Source: Pantoea phytobeneficialis (GTDB lineage Bacteria; Pseudomonadota; Gammaproteobacteria; Enterobacterales; Enterobacteriaceae). Taken from it: a DNA stretch of 64,000 nucleotides. How positions within the stretch are numbered: the stretch's first letter is position 1; the number at the start of each line of letters is the position of its first letter. Below, one piece after another: positions 19,547-29,449 of the stretch. The stretch is taken from positions 2,309,720 through 2,373,719 of the forward strand of contig NZ_CP024636.1 of NCBI RefSeq assembly GCF_009728735.1, written 5' to 3'. The notes beneath the pieces are model-generated. The model ran no database searches and was not told the DNA's origin. It worked only from the letters and a program-made list of their open reading frames with translations. The position numbers were made by a program, and so were the translations under genes.

Positions 19547-20593
19547 TTACAGCAGCGGCTTATTACCACGCTGCCACATTTTCAGAATCAGTCGTTCTGC
19601 GGCAAGACTGGCGCTATGGGTCATACGATCGATCATTTTACGTTTGCGCGCATAATGCACACCCAGCACGGTGAAGCGTTCCATCTGATTGATAATCAGC
19701 GCATCGCTGGTGCCAATCTCATCCACCAGCCCCAGTTCCAGCGCCTGGCGCCCGTACCAATGTTCACCCGTAGCGACTTTTTCCACATCCAGCCCTGGGC
19801 GCATCTGATGGACAAAATTTTTGAACAGCAGATGAGTTTCATTCAGGTCTTCACGAAACTTGTCACGCCCTTCATCGGTATTTTCACCGAACAAAGTCAG
19901 GGTGCGCTTATATTGCCCGGCGGTATGCAGTTCAACATCAATATCGTTTCGCTTTAGCAGGCGATTAAAATTAGGGATCTGCGCCACTACCCCGATTGAG
20001 CCGATGATTGAGAAAGGTGCGGCAACGATACGATCGGCCACGCACGCCATCATATAACCGCCGCTGGCCGCTACCTTATCTACCGCTGCTGTCAGCGTCA
20101 GGCCAGCATCGCGCAGACGTTGCAGCTGCGAAGCCGCCAGGCCGTAGCCGTGCACCACACCGCCCGGGCTTTCCAGCTTCAGCAGCACCTCATCGCCAGG
20201 CGTTGCCACCGCCAGCACAGCGGAGATCTCTTCACGCAACGAACTGACTTCTCCGGCGTCCATGCTGCCTTTAAATTCCAGCACGTAAAGCGTCGGCTTT
20301 TCGGTCTCCGTCACGCCTGTTTTCGCCTGTCGTTTGGCGAGTTTGGCTTTTTGTTTCTCTTCTTTTTTATGTTGCTTCAACCAAACTTTTTGCGCTTGCG
20401 GTTTCATCTTCGCCAACTGCAAATCTTCTTTCATCTGGCGGTAGTCTTCATCCAGATGGGTTAAGCGCAGCTGACCACCGCTGTGACGTTTCCGCATCGC
20501 CGCATTGAGCACAATCAGAACAATAGCTGCGATCGTCACCACTAAGGTGACGGCCTTGGCCAGAAATAATCCATAACTGGAGAGTAAATCCAT
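19547..20593 (-). CDS. sohB: Probable inner-membrane protease SohB (S49 family)
   Basis: A 348-residue protein with an N-terminal transmembrane helix (about 10-30), a basic coiled segment (about 75-95) and an SppA-like serine protease domain. Motifs include ESPGGVVHGYGLAASQL and AASGGYMMACVADRI, which holds the catalytic Ser-Gly-Gly, with a partner Lys further on, typical of S49 peptidases. SohB suppresses htrA (degP) loss in E. coli. It is close to the E. coli length (349). Confidence 0.95.
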   Translation of the reverse strand: MDLLSSYGLFLAKAVTLVVTIAAIVLIVLNAAMRKRHSGGQLRLTHLDEDYRQMKEDLQLAKMKPQAQKVWLKQHKKEEKQKAKLAKRQAKTGVTETEKPTLYVLEFKGSMDAGEVSSLREEISAVLAVATPGDEVLLKLESPGGVVHGYGLAASQLQRLRDAGLTLTAAVDKVAASGGYMMACVADRIVAAPFSIIGSIGVVAQIPNFNRLLKRNDIDVELHTAGQYKRTLTLFGENTDEGRDKFREDLNETHLLFKNFVHQMRPGLDVEKVATGEHWYGRQALELGLVDEIGTSDALIINQMERFTVLGVHYARKRKMIDRMTHSASLAAERLILKMWQRGNKPLL

Positions 20594-20769
20594 TCTGCCG
20601 CCTTATTAAACAGTGAATTACAAACAAAGCCCGAGTTTACCCGCTTTAGTGGCATTCGTCGCCTGAATTGCCCGCGGGTGGCACAGAAAGCGCGGTTGAG
20701 CGATTGCGCCAGACCGCAAATTAAGGCATAAAGCCAAAAAACCTTCTGACCTGTGCAAAGGACATCGCT

Positions 20770-21534
20770 GTGCATTATCAACCGAAAAGCGATCTGCTTG
20801 AAAACCGTATTATCCTGGTAACCGGCGCTTCAGACGGTATTGGCCGTGAAGCCGCGTTAACCTATGCGCGCTATGGCGCGCAGGTGATCCTGCTGGGGCG
20901 CAACCCGCACACCTTGCAGCAAACTGAACTGGCGATTAATCAGCTGCAAAAAAAACCGGCATCCACCCTGCTGCTGGATTTTGCCCATGCCACGCCTGAG
21001 AGCTGCCAGCAACTGGCGCAACAACTGGCACAGCAAGTGCCGCGCCTCGACGGGGTGCTGCACAACGCGGGCATCCTCGGTGAGATTGTCCCCCTGGCAG
21101 AGCTGGAGCCGCATATCTGGCGTCAGGTGATGCAGATTAACCTTGATGCTACCTTCTACCTCACTCAGGCCCTGCTGCCATTGCTGCTGAAATCCGATGC
21201 CGGATCGCTGATCTTTACCACCTCGAGCGTCGGTCGCGTTGGTCGCTCCGGTTGGGGGGCGTATGCGGTATCGAAATTCGCCACCGAGGGGATGATGCAG
21301 GTGCTGGCAGATGAATACAAAAACCGCCATTTACGGGTGAACTGCATCAATCCCGGCGGCACCCGCACCAAAATGCGCGCCAGTGCCTTCCCGCAGGAAG
21401 ATGCCAGCCTGCTGAAAACCCCGGCGGATTTGATGCCGTTGTATCTTTATTTAATGGGTGATGACAGCCGCCGCAAGACTGGCATCAGTTTTGATGCTCA
21501 GCCAGGACGCAAACCCGGACCGGCCAGCGCATGA
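20770..21534 (+). CDS. yciK: Short-chain dehydrogenase/reductase YciK
   Basis: A 254-residue SDR enzyme. The nucleotide site is TGASDGIGREAA, the NAG motif is HNAGILG, and the catalytic residues are Ser in FTTSSVGR and Tyr/Lys in GAYAVSKFA. The start is GTG at 20770, giving the E. coli YciK start HYQPKSDLL. The substrate is unknown. The gene overlaps btuR by four bases (ATGA), so the two are translationally coupled, as in E. coli. Confidence 0.95.
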   Translation: MHYQPKSDLLENRIILVTGASDGIGREAALTYARYGAQVILLGRNPHTLQQTELAINQLQKKPASTLLLDFAHATPESCQQLAQQLAQQVPRLDGVLHNAGILGEIVPLAELEPHIWRQVMQINLDATFYLTQALLPLLLKSDAGSLIFTTSSVGRVGRSGWGAYAVSKFATEGMMQVLADEYKNRHLRVNCINPGGTRTKMRASAFPQEDASLLKTPADLMPLYLYLMGDDSRRKTGISFDAQPGRKPGPASA

Positions 21535-22121
21535 GTGAACAACGACATCAACAACGTCAGCAGCGTTTGAAAGAACAGGTTGATGCACGCATCAAAGCGG
21601 CGAATGAGGTGCGCGGCATTCTGATGGTGTTTACCGGCAATGGCAAAGGCAAGACCACCGCCGCGTTTGGCACAGCCCTGCGCGCTTGTGGTCACGGTAA
21701 AAAAGTTGCTGCTATTCAGTTCATTAAAGGTGAATGGCCCAACGGCGAGCGTAATCTGCTGGAACAGCACGGAGTGGAATTCCAGGTGATGGCGACCGGC
21801 TTTACCTGGGAAACCCAGAACCGGGCGACCGATACCGCCGCTTGCCAGCAGGTGTGGCAACATGCAAAACGTATGCTGGCGGATCCGCAACTGGATTTAG
21901 TGATTCTGGATGAGATCACTTACATGGTTAGCATGGATTATCTGGATCTGGATGAACTGGTCGCCGCATTGCAGCAACGGCCCGCGGGACAGAGCGTGAT
22001 CATTACCGGCCGCGGCTGCCATCGCAGCTTAACCGAGCTGGCGGATACCGTGACGGAAATGCGTCCGGTGAAACACGCCTTTGATGCCGGGATTCAGGCC
22101 CAGCAGGGTATTGACTGGTAA
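21531..22121 (+). CDS. btuR: Cob(I)yrinic acid a,c-diamide adenosyltransferase
   Basis: A 196-residue corrinoid adenosyltransferase of the BtuR/CobA type, which puts the adenosyl group on cobalamin and its precursors. The P-loop-like FTGNGKGKTTAAFGTALRA, the KGEWPNGERNLL segment and LVILDEITYMV are intact. The length equals the E. coli protein. No cobalamin synthesis genes are nearby, so salvage of imported corrinoid is the likely use. Confidence 0.97.
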   Translation: MSEQRHQQRQQRLKEQVDARIKAANEVRGILMVFTGNGKGKTTAAFGTALRACGHGKKVAAIQFIKGEWPNGERNLLEQHGVEFQVMATGFTWETQNRATDTAACQQVWQHAKRMLADPQLDLVILDEITYMVSMDYLDLDELVAALQQRPAGQSVIITGRGCHRSLTELADTVTEMRPVKHAFDAGIQAQQGIDW

Positions 22122-22125
22122 AAAA

Positions 22126-22148
22126 GACGCCGGGCTGGCGTCCTTTTT
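22126..22148. terminator. Terminator between btuR and rluB
   Basis: GACGCC-GGGCT-GGCGTC is flanked by A run on the left and CTTTTTAT on the right, fitting termination of both convergent genes. Confidence 0.8.
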
Positions 22149-22152
22149 ATTC

Positions 22153-23025
22153 TCAGGCGCCGCGTTTGCTGCTACGGCGTGGTGAGTTGCTCACCTGGCT
22201 GTGCCGCTTCACCGCACGGCGGATCTGGTTGGCTTTGGTACGACGGCGATCTTTCTCCACCGCAACTTTGGTCACCGTCTCTTCCGGCATCCCCACCAGG
22301 GTACGCAGATAGTTCACCGCCGGTAATTCCAGCTCCATCCAGCCACCGCGCGGCAGCCCCTTCGGCAGTTGGATATCACCATAACGCACACGCATCAGGC
22401 GGCTCACCTGCACGCCTACCGCTTCCCATAAACGACGAACTTCACGGTTACGTCCTTCGGTCAGCGTGACGTTGTACCACTGGTTGATCCCTTCACCACC
22501 TGCAAAACGCAGGGTTTTGAACGCAGCAGGACCGTCTTCCAGTTGCACGCCCTTGCTCAGTTGACGAATTTTATCGTCGCCCACTTCACCGAACACGCGC
22601 ACGGCATATTCACGCTCGACTTCACGGCTGGGATGCATCAGGCGGTTCGCCAGTTCCCCGTCGGTGGTGAACAGCAGCAAGCCACAGGTGTTCACGTCCA
22701 GACGGCCAACGGCAATCCAGCGGGAACCGCGCAGGCGCGGCAGACGATCAAACACCGTCGGACGACCTTCCGGATCGTTACGCGTACAGAGTTCGCCTTC
22801 AGGTTTGTAGTAGGCTAACACCCGGCATACTTCGGTGGTGGATTCAGCGATGGACACCAGATGCCCATCGATGCGGATTTTCAGGGATTTGTCGCTTTCG
22901 ATGCGATCGCCCAGCGTCGCCAGTTTGCCGTCAACGCTGACGCGTCCGGCTGAAATCATGGTTTCGATTTCACGGCGCGAGCCATGACCGGCGCGCGCTA
23001 ACACTTTCTGTAATTTCTCGCTCAT
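22153..23025 (-). CDS. rluB: 23S rRNA pseudouridine(2605) synthase RluB
   Basis: A 290-residue RsuA-family enzyme. An N-terminal S4 domain (about 1-60, [20 protein letters not shown]) precedes the catalytic domain with [20 protein letters not shown], where the Asp is catalytic, and [17 protein letters not shown]. The start at 23025 agrees with the E. coli start (MSEKLQKV) and gives 290 residues; an in-frame start 72 bases upstream would add an unrelated leader. The basic tail ([20 protein letters not shown]) is as in E. coli. Confidence 0.96.
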   Translation of the reverse strand: MSEKLQKVLARAGHGSRREIETMISAGRVSVDGKLATLGDRIESDKSLKIRIDGHLVSIAESTTEVCRVLAYYKPEGELCTRNDPEGRPTVFDRLPRLRGSRWIAVGRLDVNTCGLLLFTTDGELANRLMHPSREVEREYAVRVFGEVGDDKIRQLSKGVQLEDGPAAFKTLRFAGGEGINQWYNVTLTEGRNREVRRLWEAVGVQVSRLMRVRYGDIQLPKGLPRGGWMELELPAVNYLRTLVGMPEETVTKVAVEKDRRRTKANQIRRAVKRHSQVSNSPRRSSKRGA

Positions 23026-23834
23026 TGAGCAGCCTCGTTGTCGCCTTCCCAGGCGTCGTGGTAAGAAGGTACAGATACAGGGATTACCAGTTCCCATATC
23101 GGAATTCGGATTAACCGCCAGACCTTCAGGCGGCCCGCGATTTTACACTAAGCATAGCAGCGTTAAAACCTTTTACTTTTCTGCCGATAACAATGGTCGC
23201 GCAGATTTCCATCACCCTGGGGTCAAAAATCCCATCCATTCGCCAGACTAATAAATCACATTCTGCGCTACGCAGCGACTTTGACTCAACCCTCTGAATT
23301 TTTGTCTTTTTAGCTTAAGACTTTCCTGGCTTAAACCGACCTCACTTAAACAAACTGATACATTAGCCAGACTCAAGGCTCATATCGCAGCAGAGCTATC
23401 TGTACTTATGATAAAGTGCCATTTCAAAGACCAAGCCTTAAGGCAAAAACAGGATAAAACTCCACTCAAAAAGGTTAAGTAAGTTTCGTAAGCGCATTAA
23501 ATGTAAATCCTCAGCCAAATAATATCGTGGATTGGATTATATCTATATTTTCCGATTTATTTGATAAAGGTTAAATTTCTGAATTGTTCTGAATTAAAAA
23601 TTGTGTAAAATTTGAGCCTGAAATCCAGTGCATCGTAAAAATAAAAAAATTAAGCCTTACTTTTTATTATCGATTTACCAACAAATCATTAACGAGCACT
23701 GTGAAATTTCATTGATATTATAAACCGGCGCGCGCGGGAGCTGTTGCGTTAATTCATTCAGGTACGAATTAAACTTGCATGCCAAAAATCTTCACCAGGG
23801 ATTTTGCCGGCATGCCTGAATAAAGATGACTATT
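23026..23834. other. Long A+T-rich interval between rluB and the trypsin-like lipoprotein gene
   Basis: About 800 bases that must hold divergent promoters for rluB and the lipoprotein gene. A+T content is high in its right two thirds, apart from a G+C-rich patch CCGGCGCGCGCGGGAG near 23725. No reading frame, tRNA or known operator was found. E. coli has yciO close to rluB at this place, so the interval and the next gene look like an insertion. Confidence 0.5.
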
Positions 23835-24491
23835 ATGAGAACGTCACTGCTTTGGCCTGCGCTCGCCGCGCTGGCACTGAGCGGTTGTTCCGTGGGCCAT
23901 ACTGAGTACAGCCGTGCGGCGCTGCAACACGTTGATATGAGCGTGACCGGCATCCCGACTGTACTGGGTTTAGGTGTCCTTGGCACAACCATTCCCTTAA
24001 CGCCAGAATACAGCCTGACCGCCGCGCACGTTGCAACCACTGCCGTCCAGCGTGTGAAGGCTTATCATCCGTATTGTGATGTGGCAATTATTTATCACAA
24101 GAACGATCCCAGTACCCTGGTTAAATTCCGCAAAAGCAACATTGGCGAACCGATTAAGATGTACGGTTACAGTTTTGTTTCTGCCATGCCAGTGGAATCA
24201 AGTGGCGTTAATTTAGCGCGCACTGCAATTAACAATCGCTGGAATAAAAAACCTTGTGTCGCAATGGCAACCAATGCCGGTGTTGTACAGGGAATGTCGG
24301 GCGGCGCGGTTTATAATGCAGACCAGACGATGGCCGGCGTTATTGTCGGCTATAGCCACCGGATTGATAATATTCGTAGCGGTCAGGCAGTGTTGAAAGA
24401 TGTGTCGCTGTATATTCCGTACGGTGAATTCAGGAGCTGGCTGGAGAGAAATATTGGTCAGACACCCGACAGCGCGCCTGACCACACATAA
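23835..24491 (+). CDS. Trypsin-fold serine protease, predicted lipoprotein
   Basis: A 218-residue precursor. A short signal peptide ends in the lipobox ALSGC, so Cys18 would carry lipid. The mature part shows a chymotrypsin-type triad: His65 in LTAAHVATT, Asp82 in YCDVAIIY, and Ser155 in GMSGGAVYN, in the right order and spacing. Cys81 and Cys141 could form a disulfide. The start at 23835 was chosen because it gives a compact signal peptide and has AAAG nine bases upstream; an ATG nine bases earlier is in frame. The gene is absent at this site in E. coli and ends directly against yciO. The target is unknown; periplasmic side of the outer membrane is likely. Confidence 0.8.
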   Translation: MRTSLLWPALAALALSGCSVGHTEYSRAALQHVDMSVTGIPTVLGLGVLGTTIPLTPEYSLTAAHVATTAVQRVKAYHPYCDVAIIYHKNDPSTLVKFRKSNIGEPIKMYGYSFVSAMPVESSGVNLARTAINNRWNKKPCVAMATNAGVVQGMSGGAVYNADQTMAGVIVGYSHRIDNIRSGQAVLKDVSLYIPYGEFRSWLERNIGQTPDSAPDHT

Positions 24492-25112
24492 TTACTGGAA
24501 CGGGCGAATATCGCCCACCCCTTCACGCACGATGACCGGAGCATCGCTGGTGAGATCGATAACCGTGGTCGGCTGCTGTCCCAGCGTGCCGCCATCGATG
24601 ATCAGATCCACCAGCTTGCCGATGCTGTGCTGAATCTCTTCCGGATCGGATTCGGTGAAATCGTTGCCTGGCAGCATCAGCGAGGTCGACATCATCGGTT
24701 CGTTGAGCGCTTCCAGCAGTGCCAGAGCCACCGGGTTCGACGGCACACGCAGACCAATGGTCTTACGTTTGTCGTTCATCAGGCGACGCGGCACCTCTTT
24801 GGTCGCTTTCAGAATAAAGGTGTAGCTTCCCGGCGTGTTGTTTTTAATGATGCGAAACGCCGAGTTGTCCACCTGTGAATAGGTCGAAAGCTCCGATAAA
24901 TCACGGCACATCAGGGTAAAGTTGTGATGCCCATCCAGCTGACGAATGCGGCAAATACGCTCCATGGCATTTTTCTCTTCGAGACGGCAGCCCAGCGCGT
25001 AACCGGAATCGGTCGGATAGACAATCACCCCACCTTTGTTGAGATAGTCAACCGCCTGGTTGACCAGACGCGGTTGCGGATTTTCCGGATGAATATGGAA
25101 CAATTGACTCAT
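24492..25112 (-). CDS. yciO: YciO, YrdC/Sua5-type protein
   Basis: A 206-residue protein of the YrdC/Sua5 family, the same length as E. coli YciO. Characteristic stretches are GGVIVYPTDSGYALGC, NFTLMCRDLSELSTYS, GSYTFILKATKEVPRR and TIGLRVPSNPVA. TsaC/YrdC and Sua5 make threonylcarbamoyl-AMP for tRNA t6A; the role of YciO is weaker or redundant. It is followed leftward directly by the convergent protease gene, with no room for a terminator, and lies 12 bases downstream of rnm. Confidence 0.95.
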   Translation of the reverse strand: MSQLFHIHPENPQPRLVNQAVDYLNKGGVIVYPTDSGYALGCRLEEKNAMERICRIRQLDGHHNFTLMCRDLSELSTYSQVDNSAFRIIKNNTPGSYTFILKATKEVPRRLMNDKRKTIGLRVPSNPVALALLEALNEPMMSTSLMLPGNDFTESDPEEIQHSIGKLVDLIIDGGTLGQQPTTVIDLTSDAPVIVREGVGDIRPFQ

Positions 25113-25124
25113 AAAAACCTCATA

Positions 25125-26009
25125 TCACCTGTCGCTGGGGTTCAGCTCAGGCGCAAGCACGGGAAAGCGTTCCCAGATCGGTTCCACACCGCCTGGTAAC
25201 CACAGCTTGCGACCCAGTTCGATCCACGGACAGGGTTGGTGAAAATCAGATCCCTGCGACGCTGCCAGCTGATGTTCGCGGGCATACGTTGCCAGCTGGC
25301 TACGTTCGTTTGGTGCCTGCTGGCATTGCGCCACTTCCATTGCATCGCCACCTGCATCCGTGAAATGGGCGATCAGTCGTCTCAGCCATTTGCCGGAAAG
25401 ACCGTAACGTCCGGGGTGTGCCAGCACGGCAAAGCCACCAGAATCATGAATTGCATCAATGGCTTGTTTAATTGTACACCATTGCGGAGGCACATAACCG
25501 GTTTTCCCACGCGCCAGGTAGTTCTTAAACACCTGGGCAAGGTTATCCGCTTTCCCGATTTCAACCAGATAGCGGGCAAAATGGCCGCGCGTGATCACCC
25601 CACCCTGTGCCAGACGCTGCGCTCCGTCCAGCGCACCAGGAATTCGTGCGCGCTCCAGCCGTTCGGCGATCAGCAGCGCCCGTTGCTCACGGCAGTGATG
25701 TTGCTGCGCCAGGAATTGGGTCAGTGCCAGATGCTGGCAGTCGACATGCAATCCGACAATATGGATTTCATGATTTTCCCATAACGTTGAGGCTTCCAGC
25801 CCGGCGACCACTTTAAGCGGCAAGTTCTGCTGCGCTACCGTTTGTTGCGCTTCCGCCACCCCGGCAACGGTATCGTGATCGGTAATGGCGAGCACGCCGA
25901 CACGCATCTCCACTGCACGCTGCACCAGCGCCGCAGGGGTCAGCACGCCGTCAGAAGCCAGCGTATGGCTGTGTAAATCGTAAAGGGGAAAACGGGGAAT
26001 GTCCGACAA
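25125..26009 (-). CDS. rnm: 5'-3' exoribonuclease Rnm (YciV/TrpH, PHP domain)
   Basis: A 294-residue PHP-domain phosphoesterase. Metal-binding motifs are YDLHSHTLASDG, ITDHDTVAG, the ENHEIHIVGLHVD stretch, HPGRYGLSGKW and SQGSDFHQPCPW. In E. coli, Rnm (RNase AM) trims the 5' ends of 5S, 23S and 16S rRNA. The start chosen is the TTG at 26009: it has GGAG six bases before it and makes the N-terminus (xSD, then seven residues, then YDLHSHT) the same length as in E. coli. An ATG at 26030 is in frame but lacks a ribosome site. It diverges from the trp promoter. Confidence 0.93.
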   Translation of the reverse strand: MSDIPRFPLYDLHSHTLASDGVLTPAALVQRAVEMRVGVLAITDHDTVAGVAEAQQTVAQQNLPLKVVAGLEASTLWENHEIHIVGLHVDCQHLALTQFLAQQHHCREQRALLIAERLERARIPGALDGAQRLAQGGVITRGHFARYLVEIGKADNLAQVFKNYLARGKTGYVPPQWCTIKQAIDAIHDSGGFAVLAHPGRYGLSGKWLRRLIAHFTDAGGDAMEVAQCQQAPNERSQLATYAREHQLAASQGSDFHQPCPWIELGRKLWLPGGVEPIWERFPVLAPELNPSDR

Positions 26010-26077
26010 GGATAGCTCCAGCAACTGCATAAACCGGCAGGCATGATACCGATTTTGCCCTTAACTGAAAAAGGGTA

Positions 26078-26116
26078 TTGACTTTTTTCAGCCGAACCAG
26101 TTAACTAGTACACAAG
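26078..26116 (+). promoter_or_regulatory. trp promoter and TrpR operator
   Basis: A -35 TTGACT (26078-26083) and a -10 TTAACT (26101-26106) are 17 bases apart. The -10 is embedded in CGAACCAGTTAACTAGTACACAAG (26093-26116), which matches the TrpR operator of E. coli apart from two bases. Tryptophan-bound TrpR would block polymerase binding. Confidence 0.92.
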
Positions 26117-26140
26117 TTCACACGTAACGGGTATTTAATC

Positions 26141-26224
26141 ATGGCTGTTGTTCACACGCATTCAAATGGTTGGTGGCGCGATGTTCCCGAACACGGGCGA
26201 CGTCGTCGTGCACAACTTGCGTAA
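26141..26224 (+). CDS. trpL: trp operon leader peptide
   Basis: A 27-codon leader: MAVVHTHSNGWWRDVPEHGRRRRAQLA with tandem Trp codons at 26171-26176. Stalling at these codons when tryptophanyl-tRNA is scarce lets the downstream RNA avoid the attenuator. It is longer than the 14-residue E. coli leader, but the paired Trp codons near residue 11 are kept. Confidence 0.93.
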   Translation: MAVVHTHSNGWWRDVPEHGRRRRAQLA

Positions 26225-26242
26225 ACGCTGTGCAGATACCTG

Positions 26243-26269
26243 AGCCCGCCACCGAGCGGGCTTTTTTTT
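26243..26269 (+). terminator. trp attenuator
   Basis: AGCCCGC-CACCGA-GCGGGCT followed by eight T residues lies 18 bases after the leader-peptide stop and just before trpE. This is the 3:4 terminator of a classic trp attenuator. Confidence 0.93.
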
Positions 26270-26292
26270 GAGCTAAATTCAGAGAATTCATC

Positions 26293-27855
26293 ATGCCAAA
26301 TGCGAAACCTACATTGAAGTTGATTACCGGCACCGCGCCCTATCGCGAAGATCCGGCCGCAGTGTTTCATCAATTATGCGGCGCACGTCCGGCAACCCTG
26401 CTGCTTGAATCCGCCGATATCGACAGCAAACGTAACCTGAAAAGCCTGTTAATCGTGGATAGCGCCCTGCGTATCAGCGCTACCGGCAATGTGGTCACTG
26501 TTCAGGCACTGTCTGAGAATGGCCGCTCATTGCTGGCGCTGCTGGATGAAGCATTACCGCAGGCGGTGCAGATTGCTGTACGTCCCGATGGCCGTGAGCT
26601 GCACTTCCCGCAACCCCAGGATTTACAGGATGAAGATTCGCGCCTGAAAGCGTTGTCGGTGTTTGACGCGTTACGTCTGATTCCGCAACTGGTGCAAAGC
26701 CCGGAGGAAGAGCGTGAGGCGATGTTCCTCGGTGGATTATTCGCCTATGACCTGGTGGCCGGTTTCGAAGAATTACCTGAGCTTCGCAATGATCAGCGCT
26801 GCCCGGATTACTGCTTCTATCTGGCAGAAACCTTGCTGGTGATTGACCATCAGACGCGCAGTGCTCGCCTACAGGCCAGCCTGTTCTGCCCTTCCACCAG
26901 CGAGTTCCAGCGTCTGCAAAGTCGTGTCGAACAGTTGCGTGGACAGATGACACAGCCCGCACCCGCCTTGCCGGTGCAAACCGTAGAACATATGGCCCTC
27001 AGCACCAACCAAAGCGATGAGGTCTATTGCAACGTGGTGAGCCAGATGCAGGAAGCCATTCGCATTGGTGAGATCTTCCAGGTGGTGCCATCGCGTCGTT
27101 TCTCGTTGCCTTGCCCGTCACCGCTGGCGGCCTATGACACGCTGAAAAACAGCAACCCCAGCCCGTATATGTTCTTTATGCAGGACCAGGATTTCGCGCT
27201 GTTCGGTGCCTCGCCGGAAAGCTCGCTGAAATACGATGCCACCAGTCGTCAGATTGAAATCTACCCAATCGCCGGTACACGCCCGCGTGGCCGTCATGCC
27301 GATGGCTCGCTGGATCGCGATCTGGACAGCCGTATCGAGCTTGAAATGCGTACCGACCATAAAGAGCTGGCCGAACATCTGATGCTGGTCGATCTGGCGC
27401 GTAACGATCTGGCACGCATCTGTGTGCCGGGCAGCCGCTATGTCGCCGATCTGACCAGCGTTGACCGCTACACCTATGTGATGCATCTGGTTTCCCGCGT
27501 GGTGGGTACGTTACGTCATGACCTGGATGTGCTGCATGCCTATCGTGCGGTGATGAACATGGGCACCCTGAGCGGCGCGCCTAAAGTGCGTGCCATGCAA
27601 CTGATTGCCAACGCCGAAGGCACCCGTCGCGGCAGCTATGGCGGTGCGGTCGGTTACTTCACTGCGCACGGCGACCTCGACACTTGTATCGTCATTCGTT
27701 CTGCCTGGGTGGAAGATGGCGTCGCCACGGTGCAAGCCGGTGCCGGTATCGTGTTGGATTCTCAGCCTCAGGCGGAAGCCGATGAAAGCCGTAATAAAGC
27801 CCGCGCGGTGCTGCGCGCGATTGCCACCGCCCATCACTGCAAGGAGATTTTCTGA
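26293..27855 (+). CDS. trpE: Anthranilate synthase component I
   Basis: A 520-residue chorismate-using enzyme, the same length as E. coli TrpE. The feedback site [10 protein letters not shown] near residue 35 is present, which makes tryptophan inhibition likely. The catalytic domain carries [36 protein letters not shown] and [12 protein letters not shown]. It works with TrpG, whose gene follows with a one-base overlap (TGATG). Confidence 0.98.
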   Translation: MPNAKPTLKLITGTAPYREDPAAVFHQLCGARPATLLLESADIDSKRNLKSLLIVDSALRISATGNVVTVQALSENGRSLLALLDEALPQAVQIAVRPDGRELHFPQPQDLQDEDSRLKALSVFDALRLIPQLVQSPEEEREAMFLGGLFAYDLVAGFEELPELRNDQRCPDYCFYLAETLLVIDHQTRSARLQASLFCPSTSEFQRLQSRVEQLRGQMTQPAPALPVQTVEHMALSTNQSDEVYCNVVSQMQEAIRIGEIFQVVPSRRFSLPCPSPLAAYDTLKNSNPSPYMFFMQDQDFALFGASPESSLKYDATSRQIEIYPIAGTRPRGRHADGSLDRDLDSRIELEMRTDHKELAEHLMLVDLARNDLARICVPGSRYVADLTSVDRYTYVMHLVSRVVGTLRHDLDVLHAYRAVMNMGTLSGAPKVRAMQLIANAEGTRRGSYGGAVGYFTAHGDLDTCIVIRSAWVEDGVATVQAGAGIVLDSQPQAEADESRNKARAVLRAIATAHHCKEIF

Positions 27856-28436
27856 TGGCCGATATCCTGCTGCTCGATAATATCGACTCCTTTACTTACA
27901 ACCTCGTTGATCAGCTGCGGACCTTCGGCCACAACGTGGTGATCTACCGTAATAACCTGCCAGCGGAGCTGTTGGTTGAACGCTTACAGCAGATGGAAAA
28001 CCCGGTGCTGATGCTGTCTCCCGGACCGGGCGCGCCGAAAGATGCCGGTTGTATGCCGGAACTGTTGCGCACCCTGCGTGGCCGCCTGCCGATTATCGGT
28101 ATCTGCCTCGGCCATCAGGCGATTGTTGAAGCCTATGGCGGCCAGGTAGGTCAGGCCGGTGAAATTCTGCATGGTAAAGCGTCCTCCATTACCCATGACG
28201 GGATTGGCATGTTTGCCGGTCTGAGCAATCCCCTGCCCGTCGCGCGCTATCACTCACTGGTGGGGAGCAATACCCCAGCCGAGCTGACGGTGAACGCCAG
28301 CTACAACGGCATGGTGATGGCGGTACGTCACGATGCCGATCGCGTATGCGGCTTCCAGTTCCATCCTGAATCTATTCTGACCACCCAAGGCGCACGTTTG
28401 TTAGAGCAGACGCTGGCCTGGGCGCTGGCGAAGTAA
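27855..28436 (+). CDS. trpG: Anthranilate synthase component II (glutamine amidotransferase)
   Basis: A 193-residue class I glutamine amidotransferase that supplies ammonia to TrpE. The catalytic Cys is in GICLGHQAI and His/Glu are in [22 protein letters not shown] opens the protein. In E. coli and Salmonella this domain is fused to TrpD; here a stop codon and an 11-13 base gap with its own ribosome site separate them, as in Serratia, Erwinia and Pantoea. Confidence 0.97.
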   Translation: MADILLLDNIDSFTYNLVDQLRTFGHNVVIYRNNLPAELLVERLQQMENPVLMLSPGPGAPKDAGCMPELLRTLRGRLPIIGICLGHQAIVEAYGGQVGQAGEILHGKASSITHDGIGMFAGLSNPLPVARYHSLVGSNTPAELTVNASYNGMVMAVRHDADRVCGFQFHPESILTTQGARLLEQTLAWALAK

Positions 28437-28449
28437 TAGGGAGATAATG

Positions 28450-29448
28450 ATGCAAGCTATTCTGGAAAAACTTTATCAGGCCCAGACGCTGACTCAGGCA
28501 GAAAGCCATCAGCTGTTTAGCGCCATTATTACCGGCCAACTGGAACCGACCCAACTGGCGGCTGCGCTGATTGCCATGAAAGTGCGTGGCGAGCGCCCGG
28601 AAGAGATCGCCGGTGCTGCGTCAGCGCTGCTGGAAGATGCCAAACCCTTCCCGCGCCCGGATTACACCTTTGCCGATATCGTTGGCACCGGTGGTGATGG
28701 CAGCAACAGCATTAATATCTCCACCGCCAGCGCCTTTGTTGCGGCGACCTGTGGCCTGAAAGTCGCCAAGCATGGCAACCGCAGCGTATCGAGCAAATCC
28801 GGTTCGTCCGACCTGCTGGCGGCGTTTGGCATCAATCTGGACATGCCGCCAGAGCAAGCGCGCCAGGCGCTGGATGATCTGAACGTCTGTTTCCTGTTCG
28901 CGCCGCAATATCACAGCGGTTTCCGTCACGCGATGCCGGTACGTCAGCAACTGAAAACCCGCACCCTGTTCAACGTACTCGGTCCGTTGATTAACCCGGC
29001 GCGTCCACCGCTGGCGGTGATCGGCGTGTACAGCCCGGAGCTGGTGCTGCCGATTGCCCAGACGTTGAAAGTGCTCGGCTACCAGCGCGCCGCCGTGGTG
29101 CACGGTGGCGGAATGGACGAAGTGGCGTTGCATAGCCCAACCCAGGTGGCGGAGTTGCGTGACGGCGAAATTACCGGCTATCAGCTGACGCCAGATGACT
29201 TTGGTTTCCGCTTCCACGACAAAGAAGCGCTGGCGGGCGGTACACCGGAAGAAAACCGTGACATTCTGACGCGTTTACTCCAGGGTAAAGGCCAGCAAGC
29301 GCACGAGGAAGCCGTTGCGGTGAACGTGGCGATGTTGCTGAAAGTATTTGGTAATGAAGATTTGCGTGACAACGCACAACGCGCCATCACCGCCATTCGC
29401 AGCGGTCAGGCCTATGAACGCGTTGTCGCACTGGCAGCGAGAGGATGA
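28450..29448 (+). CDS. trpD: Anthranilate phosphoribosyltransferase
   Basis: A 332-residue enzyme that joins anthranilate to phosphoribosyl pyrophosphate. The PRPP motif [21 protein letters not shown] and [17 protein letters not shown] are intact, with HGGGMDE further on. Two adjacent ATG codons exist (28447 and 28450); the second is taken because GGGAG then has six bases of spacing. It is a free-standing protein here, not fused to TrpG. Confidence 0.97.
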   Translation: MQAILEKLYQAQTLTQAESHQLFSAIITGQLEPTQLAAALIAMKVRGERPEEIAGAASALLEDAKPFPRPDYTFADIVGTGGDGSNSINISTASAFVAATCGLKVAKHGNRSVSSKSGSSDLLAAFGINLDMPPEQARQALDDLNVCFLFAPQYHSGFRHAMPVRQQLKTRTLFNVLGPLINPARPPLAVIGVYSPELVLPIAQTLKVLGYQRAAVVHGGGMDEVALHSPTQVAELRDGEITGYQLTPDDFGFRFHDKEALAGGTPEENRDILTRLLQGKGQQAHEEAVAVNVAMLLKVFGNEDLRDNAQRAITAIRSGQAYERVVALAARG

Positions 29449-29449
29449 G

